Below are positions 6,547 to 10,848 of a stretch of 10,848 bases of DNA, in pieces. Below the pieces are notes generated by a model. The model was not told the DNA's origin. It made no database searches and saw only the letters and a list, made by a program, of their open reading frames with translations. Every line of letters starts with the position of its first letter. Position 1 is the stretch's first letter. The stretch spans positions 1 to 10,848 of the forward strand of contig JAKOWQ010000321.1 in NCBI GenBank assembly GCA_029781465.1. The letters are read 5' to 3'. The translations under genes and the position numbers were made by a program. This stretch comes from Pseudomonadota bacterium (GTDB taxonomy: Bacteria; Pseudomonadota; Alphaproteobacteria; Sphingomonadales; Sphingomonadaceae).

Positions 6547-6662
6547 GTCAACGCCCTCCGCCCGGCACATTGCTGCCCATCAGGCGCCGGTGCAGCCACC
6601 CCGCAATCGACGAACCACCCTTTCCCGCCGACCGGGACGCAATGGGCACCGGTGAGCGACGT
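6547..6662. other. Intergenic gap between two minus-strand gene blocks
   Basis: This 116-bp gap separates the stop of the saccharopine-dehydrogenase-like gene from the CPBP start. Apart from the CPBP ribosome binding site I find no convincing terminator hairpin with a U-tract and no clear -35/-10 pair. It could hold the promoter of the CPBP-MBL-MBL block, but nothing in the sequence shows it clearly. Confidence 0.5.
6554..6559 (-). promoter_or_regulatory. Ribosome binding site of the CPBP gene
   Basis: GGAGGG on the minus strand lies 7 nt before the ATG at 6546-6544. It favours this start over the in-frame ATG 24 nt upstream at 6570. Confidence 0.7.
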
Positions 6663-7766
6663 TCAGCGGCGGATAACCGTGATGTCGAGCCCGCTCAGCG
6701 CCGCGAGGTATTCGTCGAGACCGATCAGGTCGAGGCAGGGCCGCGCGCCGAGTTCCAGCGTCCTGCCCTCGGCCAGGCGCCGGGCGATCAGGATCACCGG
6801 CATGCAGGGGATGTTCGGCCCGTCGCCCGATCGTGCGACGATCCATTCCTGGCGCTCGCGCGGCGCGCCGTCAGTTCCGCGCCCCGTGATCCGCATGTGA
6901 AACCCGCTGCGCCCGCTGCCCAGCGGATCGAACCAGAACGATGCGCGCAGCAAGGGGCCGGACCAGCGATCAAGCCGGGGCAGCAGCCCCAGCCGCACCC
7001 CCCAACTCAGCAGCCAGGTCCCGAAGTGGAGCAGCGCAATCTCATGCCCGGCACAGAAGCGCATCTCGCGAAGGCCGGGATAGCGTGGTGGAAACAGATC
7101 GAGATCGGGGATCTCGCAATAGCCGAACCAGCGACGGCCAAGCTCGGGATAGACTTCGCTATGCAGTCCCTGCCAGCCAAACACCCGCGTCATCCGCCCG
7201 CCGCGCAGCATGGTGAAGGGCCTTCCGATGTACGACAGGATCGCACTCGCCGTGCCAAGGCCGCGGTTGGTCTGCTGCGCGGCGCTTATTCCGTAATCGA
7301 CGCTCTCGATTGACGCCATGTCGCGCAGGGCATCGTCAAGATAGGCGCCGGTCAGGCAGGGAACCGAACTTGCCCCTGCGATCACGGCCACCCCTGCAGA
7401 CAGCGCTTCGGCATCGAGCGCTCCCACATCGCGTACGAAACCGCGCGCGTCGGCCAGATCGCAATAGTGCGCCCCCGCCCCGATCGCCGCACGCGCTACG
7501 CGGTAGTCCTGCCCCTGAAACGGCCCGACGGTGTGGATCACCAGATCGGGACGCAACGTCGCAAGATCATCCGCGCTCAGCGTGGCGATATCGAGCGCGG
7601 CGCCTTCGGCCCGGTTTGCCGCACCGAGCGCAGCGGCAAAGGCGCTTGCCTTGCCCGCATTCCGCCCGGCAACGATCAGCGTGATCCGTGCGTCCCCGGC
7701 CAGGGCGCGAGCGACATAGCCGCCGAAATTGCCGTAGCCGCCCAGGATCAGCACCCGCAGGGTCAT
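6663..7766 (-). CDS. Saccharopine-dehydrogenase-like NAD(P)-binding protein
   Basis: This 367-residue protein has an N-terminal Rossmann fold starting VLILGGYGNFGGYVA (5-19, GxGxxG-type dinucleotide loop). It is followed by DLVIHTVGPFQGQDYRVARA and then AGAHYCDLADARG, the typical pattern of the saccharopine dehydrogenase NADP-binding domain. The C-terminal half is unlike true lysine-pathway enzymes and is not recognised; it contains a hydrophobic stretch (HEIALLHFGTWLLSWGVRLG). No role in lysine metabolism should be assumed. The start chosen is the ATG at 7766-7764, overlapping the stop of the DUF2269 gene in ATGA; its own ribosome site is weak, which fits translational coupling. An open frame extending to 7838 lies inside the upstream gene and precedes the Rossmann fold, so it is rejected. 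The reaction and substrate are unknown; a redox enzyme of lipid or ketone metabolism is one possibility. Confidence 0.82.
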   Translation of the reverse strand: MTLRVLILGGYGNFGGYVARALAGDARITLIVAGRNAGKASAFAAALGAANRAEGAALDIATLSADDLATLRPDLVIHTVGPFQGQDYRVARAAIGAGAHYCDLADARGFVRDVGALDAEALSAGVAVIAGASSVPCLTGAYLDDALRDMASIESVDYGISAAQQTNRGLGTASAILSYIGRPFTMLRGGRMTRVFGWQGLHSEVYPELGRRWFGYCEIPDLDLFPPRYPGLREMRFCAGHEIALLHFGTWLLSWGVRLGLLPRLDRWSGPLLRASFWFDPLGSGRSGFHMRITGRGTDGAPRERQEWIVARSGDGPNIPCMPVILIARRLAEGRTLELGARPCLDLIGLDEYLAALSGLDITVIRR

Positions 7767-8230
7767 AGGCTGCGCGTCACCATCAGCCAGACCACCGCAA
7801 CCAGGGCGACAAAGGCCGGCCAGCCAAGCGCGAACCACAGGCGGAAACGGCGGCGGAACAGCGCCTCATCGAACGCCAGCCCGGCAACTTTCGCCGCCAG
7901 CATGTCGCGCATCCGCAATTGCAGCCAGACCACCGGCAGCCAGCAGGCCAGCGCCAGCAGGTAGAGCCCATAGGCCGCCAGCAGCCACGGCGCGAAGGGA
8001 TCGTGCCCGGCCACCCGGATCAGCGCATAACCGCTCACCGGCTGGACGATCCCGGCGTTGAGCGTGAAGATCATGTCGGCGAGGCAAGTGGTCCGCGCCG
8101 CGAACAGCGCCATGCGATCATCCCCGCTGCGCATCCCGGCCAGGAAGAAGAAGGCAATTCCCAGCCCGGTGCCGAACAGCACCGTGGCGGAGATGATGTG
8201 GACGGATTTGAGAAGGAAATACCCGTCCAC
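7763..8230 (-). CDS. DUF2269 family integral membrane protein
   Basis: This protein of about 155 residues has four predicted transmembrane helices. The first carries the family-like KSVHIISATVLFGTGLGIAF and the second ends in VQPVSGYAL, both typical of DUF2269. Helix three is near WLLAAYGLYLLALACWLPVVW and helix four near LWFALGWPAFVALVAVVWLM. No catalytic motif is seen and the function is unknown. The gene begins 13 nt after the sdhA stop; GAGGG, which overlaps that stop, stands 10 nt before the GTG at 8230-8228, my preferred start. A TTG at 8239 would add three residues but has only 1 nt of spacing. The stop overlaps the next gene's ATG by 4 nt. Position suggests co-transcription with sdhCDA, though an internal promoter cannot be excluded. 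Confidence 0.85.
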   Translation of the reverse strand: MDGYFLLKSVHIISATVLFGTGLGIAFFFLAGMRSGDDRMALFAARTTCLADMIFTLNAGIVQPVSGYALIRVAGHDPFAPWLLAAYGLYLLALACWLPVVWLQLRMRDMLAAKVAGLAFDEALFRRRFRLWFALGWPAFVALVAVVWLMVTRSL

Positions 8231-8243
8231 GATCGTCAAGCCC

Positions 8244-10052
8244 TCAATAAACCCGCTTCTTCGGCTTGATGTATTCCACGTCGTCGGTCAGCGTGTATTC
8301 GTGGACCGGGCGGTAATCGATCCGCACTTCGCCGCCCTTTCCGCCCCAGCCATCGAACCAGGCGGCGGTGTGCTTCATCCAGTTCTTGTCGTCGCGGTCG
8401 GGGAAATCCTCGTGCGCGTGGGCGCCGCGGCTTTCCTTGCGGTTGTGCGCGCCGTGGAGGGTGACGCTGGCCTGGCTGATGAGGTTGTCCAGCTCGAGCG
8501 TCTCGATCAGGTCCGAGTTCCAGATCAGCGAGCGGTCCGAAACGTGGATGTCCTGCATCTGCTTATAGGTTTCGGCCAGCTTGACCTTGCCTTCGGCCAT
8601 CAGTTCGTCGGTGCGGAACACGGCGGCGTGCTCGCTCATCGTGCGCTGCATCGCGGTGCGCACTTCGGCGGTGGGCGAACCGCCCTTGGCATTGCGGAAA
8701 TGATCGAGGCGGCTCAGCGCCAGATCGGCACTGTCCCCCGGCAATTCGGCGTGGGCCGTGCCGGGCTTGATCAGTTCCTTGAGCCGCAGACCCGCCGCGC
8801 GGCCGAACACCACCAGGTCGGTCAGCGAGTTCGAGCCCAGGCGGTTGGCGCCGTGAACCGAAACACAGGCCGCCTCGCCCACCGCGAACAGGCCGGGGAC
8901 GACCGTTTCCGGATCACCATCGGCGCCGATGGTCACGACCTCGCCGTGGTAGTTGGTGGGGATGCCGCCCATGTTGTAATGCACCGTCGGCACCACCGGC
9001 AGCGGCTGGCGGGTCAGATCGACACCCGCGAAGATCTTGCCGCTTTCGGTGATCCCCGGCAGGCGCTGCCCCAGCACCTTGGGATCGATGTGGTCGAGGT
9101 GCAGGAAGATGTGGTCCTTGTGCGGGCCGACGCCGCGCCCTTCGCGGATTTCCATCGCCATCGAGCGCGAAACGACATCGCGGCTGGCGAGGTCCTTGGC
9201 GCTGGGGGCATAGCGTTCCATGAACCGCTCGCCCTCGGAATTGGTGAGGTATCCGCCCTCGCCGCGCGCGCCTTCGGTGATGAGCACGCCCGCGCCGTAG
9301 ATGCCGGTGGGGTGGAACTGGACGAATTCCATGTCCTGCAGCGGCAGACCGGCGCGCAGCACCATGCCCCCGCCATCGCCGGTGCAGGTATGGGCCGAGG
9401 TGCAGGTGTAATAGCTGCGGCCATAGCCGCCGGTCGCCAGCACCACGGCGTGGCTGCGGAACCGGTGGATCGAACCATCGTCAAGGCACAGCGCGATCAC
9501 GCCGACGCACTTGCCGCCATCCATGATGAGGTCGATCGCGAAGTATTCGATGAAGAAGTCCGCGTCGTACTTCAGGCTCTGCTGGTAAAGCGTGTGGAGC
9601 AGCGCATGGCCGGTGCGGTCGGCCGCGGCACAGGTGCGCTGCACCGGCGGGCCCTCGCCCATGTTCTGCATGTGTCCGCCGAACGGGCGCTGGTAGATCG
9701 TGCCGTCCTCGTTGCGCGAAAACGGCATCCCTGCGTGTTCCAGCTCGAGGATCGCCTGCGGTGCTTCGCGCACGAGGTATTCGATCGCGTCCTGATCGCC
9801 CAGCCAGTCCGACCCCTTGACGGTATCGTACATGTGCCAGGTCCAGTGATCGGGCGTGTTGTTCTTAAGGCTGGCAGCGATCCCGCCCTGCGCCGCGACG
9901 GTGTGGCTGCGGGTGGGGAACACCTTGGTGATGCAGGCGGTTTTCAAACCCGCCTCGGCGCTGCCCATCGTGGCGCGCAGCCCCGAACCGCCGGCGCCGA
10001 CGACGACGGTGTCATAGGTGTGGTCGATAATCTTGTAGGCAGGCGCGCTCAT
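8244..10052 (-). CDS. sdhA: Succinate dehydrogenase flavoprotein subunit
   Basis: This 602-residue flavoprotein is the catalytic subunit of complex II. It oxidises succinate to fumarate in the TCA cycle on the cytoplasmic face of the inner membrane and passes electrons via SdhB to ubiquinone. The FAD-binding GAGGSG is at 19-24. RSHTVAAQGG (48-57) contains His50, the covalent FAD attachment site. MEFVQFHPTGIYGAG and TEGARGEGGYL form the substrate-site region, HYNMGGIPTNYHG follows, and SVHGANRLGSNSLTDLVVFGRAAG is the C-terminal FAD-binding signature. Length is normal. The ATG at 10052-10050 overlaps the sdhD stop in ATGA, with GGGAG 8 nt upstream. The usual downstream partner sdhB (iron-sulphur subunit) is not found in this window. 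Confidence 0.98.
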   Translation of the reverse strand: MSAPAYKIIDHTYDTVVVGAGGSGLRATMGSAEAGLKTACITKVFPTRSHTVAAQGGIAASLKNNTPDHWTWHMYDTVKGSDWLGDQDAIEYLVREAPQAILELEHAGMPFSRNEDGTIYQRPFGGHMQNMGEGPPVQRTCAAADRTGHALLHTLYQQSLKYDADFFIEYFAIDLIMDGGKCVGVIALCLDDGSIHRFRSHAVVLATGGYGRSYYTCTSAHTCTGDGGGMVLRAGLPLQDMEFVQFHPTGIYGAGVLITEGARGEGGYLTNSEGERFMERYAPSAKDLASRDVVSRSMAMEIREGRGVGPHKDHIFLHLDHIDPKVLGQRLPGITESGKIFAGVDLTRQPLPVVPTVHYNMGGIPTNYHGEVVTIGADGDPETVVPGLFAVGEAACVSVHGANRLGSNSLTDLVVFGRAAGLRLKELIKPGTAHAELPGDSADLALSRLDHFRNAKGGSPTAEVRTAMQRTMSEHAAVFRTDELMAEGKVKLAETYKQMQDIHVSDRSLIWNSDLIETLELDNLISQASVTLHGAHNRKESRGAHAHEDFPDRDDKNWMKHTAAWFDGWGGKGGEVRIDYRPVHEYTLTDDVEYIKPKKRVY

Positions 10053-10435
10053 TGATGGGCTCCCAGCACGAGGCGGATCACGCTGACGAGGCCAAGACCG
10101 GCCCCCGCGAAAGTGGCGAGATTGAGCAGCGCCATGCAGGCGAACTTGTTGGCATGCTCGTGCACGTAGTCTTCGATCAGCACCTGAAGCCCCAGCCGGG
10201 CGTGCCAGAACGAGGACAGCACGAACAGCCCCACTGCGGTTCCGGCCAGCGGATGGGCGATCCAGTCAATCACGCTGGTGTAGGAATAGTTGGGCAGCCG
10301 TAGCAGCGAAAAGGCCAGCCACAGCCCCAGCACCAGATTGCCGATCGCGGTAAAGCGCTGCACCAGCCAGTGGTGGGTGCCCGAATGCGCCGAGCCCTGC
10401 CCGCGCACGCGGCCGATCGAGGTTCCGTTACCCAT
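10049..10435 (-). CDS. sdhD: Succinate dehydrogenase membrane anchor subunit
   Basis: This 128-residue protein is the smaller membrane anchor of succinate dehydrogenase, with three hydrophobic helices at about 27-46, 56-76 and 99-124. WHARLGLQVLIEDYVH (77-92) matches the conserved SdhD segment: His78 corresponds to the haem b ligand (E. coli His71), and Asp89-Tyr90 to the quinone-site pair (E. coli Asp82-Tyr83). The HHWLVQRFTAIGN start (21-33) is also characteristic. The ATG at 10435 lies 14 nt after the sdhC stop, with AAGGGG overlapping that stop. It overlaps sdhA by 4 nt. Confidence 0.95.
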   Translation of the reverse strand: MGNGTSIGRVRGQGSAHSGTHHWLVQRFTAIGNLVLGLWLAFSLLRLPNYSYTSVIDWIAHPLAGTAVGLFVLSSFWHARLGLQVLIEDYVHEHANKFACMALLNLATFAGAGLGLVSVIRLVLGAHQ

Positions 10436-10449
10436 TGCCCGTCAGCCCC

Positions 10450-10839
10450 TTAGCGATAGAGCACCGCCGCCCAGGCGGCGATGGTGAGGACGATTGCCAG
10501 GATCGGTGTCAGTGCCGACCACAGGGCATTGTTCTTGAGCTCGAAGCCCGCGCCGATATCGAGCACGAAGTGGCGGATGCCCGAGCACATGTGGTTGAAG
10601 AAGGCCCAGCTCAGCCCGACCAGCAGCACCTGGCCGTACCATTCCTTCATGTGGCGCAGGAAGTAGACGTAACTTTCCTCGCCCCCGGCCAGTGCGCCCA
10701 GCCACCAAACCAGCACCGCCAGCCCGACCAGCGCCAGCCCGTCACCCGAAACGCGGTGCAGGATAGAGACCAGCATCGCCGGCCCCCAGCGCCAGATTTG
10801 CAAATGCGGCGAAAGCGGACGGTTCTTGGCTGAAGCCAT
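10450..10839 (-). CDS. sdhC: Succinate dehydrogenase cytochrome b556 subunit
   Basis: This 129-residue protein is the larger membrane anchor of succinate dehydrogenase, which with SdhD binds haem b and ubiquinone. RPLSPHLQIW (7-16) and SILHRVSG (25-32) form the N-terminal family signature, including the quinone-site Ser25 and Arg29 equivalents. FNHMCSGIRHFVLD (81-94) holds the likely haem ligand His83. Three helices lie at about 33-51, 69-86 and 106-127. The ATG at 10839-10837 is only 9 nt from the window edge, with GGAAA partly visible upstream; the promoter of the sdh operon lies outside the window. It is the first sdh gene in the order C-D-A. Confidence 0.96.
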   Translation of the reverse strand: MASAKNRPLSPHLQIWRWGPAMLVSILHRVSGDGLALVGLAVLVWWLGALAGGEESYVYFLRHMKEWYGQVLLVGLSWAFFNHMCSGIRHFVLDIGAGFELKNNALWSALTPILAIVLTIAAWAAVLYR

Positions 10840-10848
10840 TGGGTTTCC

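Noticed and set aside
6575..6660. Inverted repeat CCGGTGC / GCACCGG in the gap before the CPBP gene
   Set aside because: The arms are only 7 bp and about 60 bp apart, with no U-tract; in GC-rich DNA this is readily due to chance and does not look like a terminator or operator.
5767..6900. A 377-codon plus-strand open frame spanning the CPBP gene and its upstream gap
   Set aside because: The protein is Gln/His/Arg/Pro-rich with no motif, and it runs antisense to a gene with a complete CPBP signature.
7767..7838. Upstream extension of the saccharopine-dehydrogenase-like protein by 24 residues
   Set aside because: It lies inside the DUF2269 gene and precedes the beta-strand that must begin the Rossmann fold; the ATGA overlap start at 7766 fits better.
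8058..10055. A 665-codon open frame on the plus strand, longer than sdhA itself
   Set aside because: It lies antisense to the unmistakable sdhA gene. Its translation is rich in His, Arg, Ala and Val without any domain, which is the usual shadow of high-GC codon use.

Overview
The window is a GC-rich bacterial chromosomal stretch whose genes are almost all on the minus strand. Gene content (sdhC-sdhD-sdhA order, a DUF2269 membrane protein, a BlaI/M56 pair, Ala-rich proteins) and codon use suggest an alphaproteobacterium, most likely in the Sphingomonadales (Erythrobacter/Novosphingobium-like). That placement is inferred from general resemblance, not from a search. I see no tRNA, rRNA, insertion sequence, CRISPR array or prophage gene. 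Coding density is very high, and the longest gene-free gaps are only about 115 bp.

Reading in the direction of transcription (right to left), the first block is sdhC (10839-10450), sdhD (10435-10049) and sdhA (10052-8244). These are the two membrane anchors and the flavoprotein of succinate dehydrogenase (complex II). The expected sdhB is not in the window. The same strand instead continues after only a few bases into a DUF2269 four-helix membrane protein (8230-7763) and a saccharopine-dehydrogenase-like NAD(P)-binding protein (7766-6663), which overlap by 4 nt.

After a 116-bp gap comes a second compact block: a CPBP/CAAX-type intramembrane protease (6546-5821) and two paralogous exported metallo-beta-lactamase-fold proteins (5806-4652 and 4655-3675). 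The spacings are 14 nt and a 4-nt overlap. Both MBL proteins keep the HxHxDH motif, the bridging Asp and the last His, but appear to have lost the middle His ligand (Asn in one, Ala in the other).

The third block is a regulatory module: a BlaI/MecI-type repressor (3596-3210), a BlaR1-like M56 membrane metalloprotease (3213-1633) and, after a 117-bp gap with a hairpin, the inner-membrane protein CreD (1515-61). In front of the repressor lie two tandem TAC-N4-GTA dyads. They sit inside a 32-bp imperfect palindrome whose arms coincide with a plausible -35/-10 promoter, as expected for BlaI autoregulation. The protease has a Glu-Ala-Pro linker and a C-terminal domain of about 200 residues that does not show penicillin-binding-protein motifs, so the inducing signal is unknown. 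CreD is associated with beta-lactam or envelope stress in other proteobacteria, so an envelope-stress response is the most natural reading of this block.

At the left edge, the last 20 codons of a probable plus-strand gene converge on creD, with the two stop codons interleaved at 61-64.
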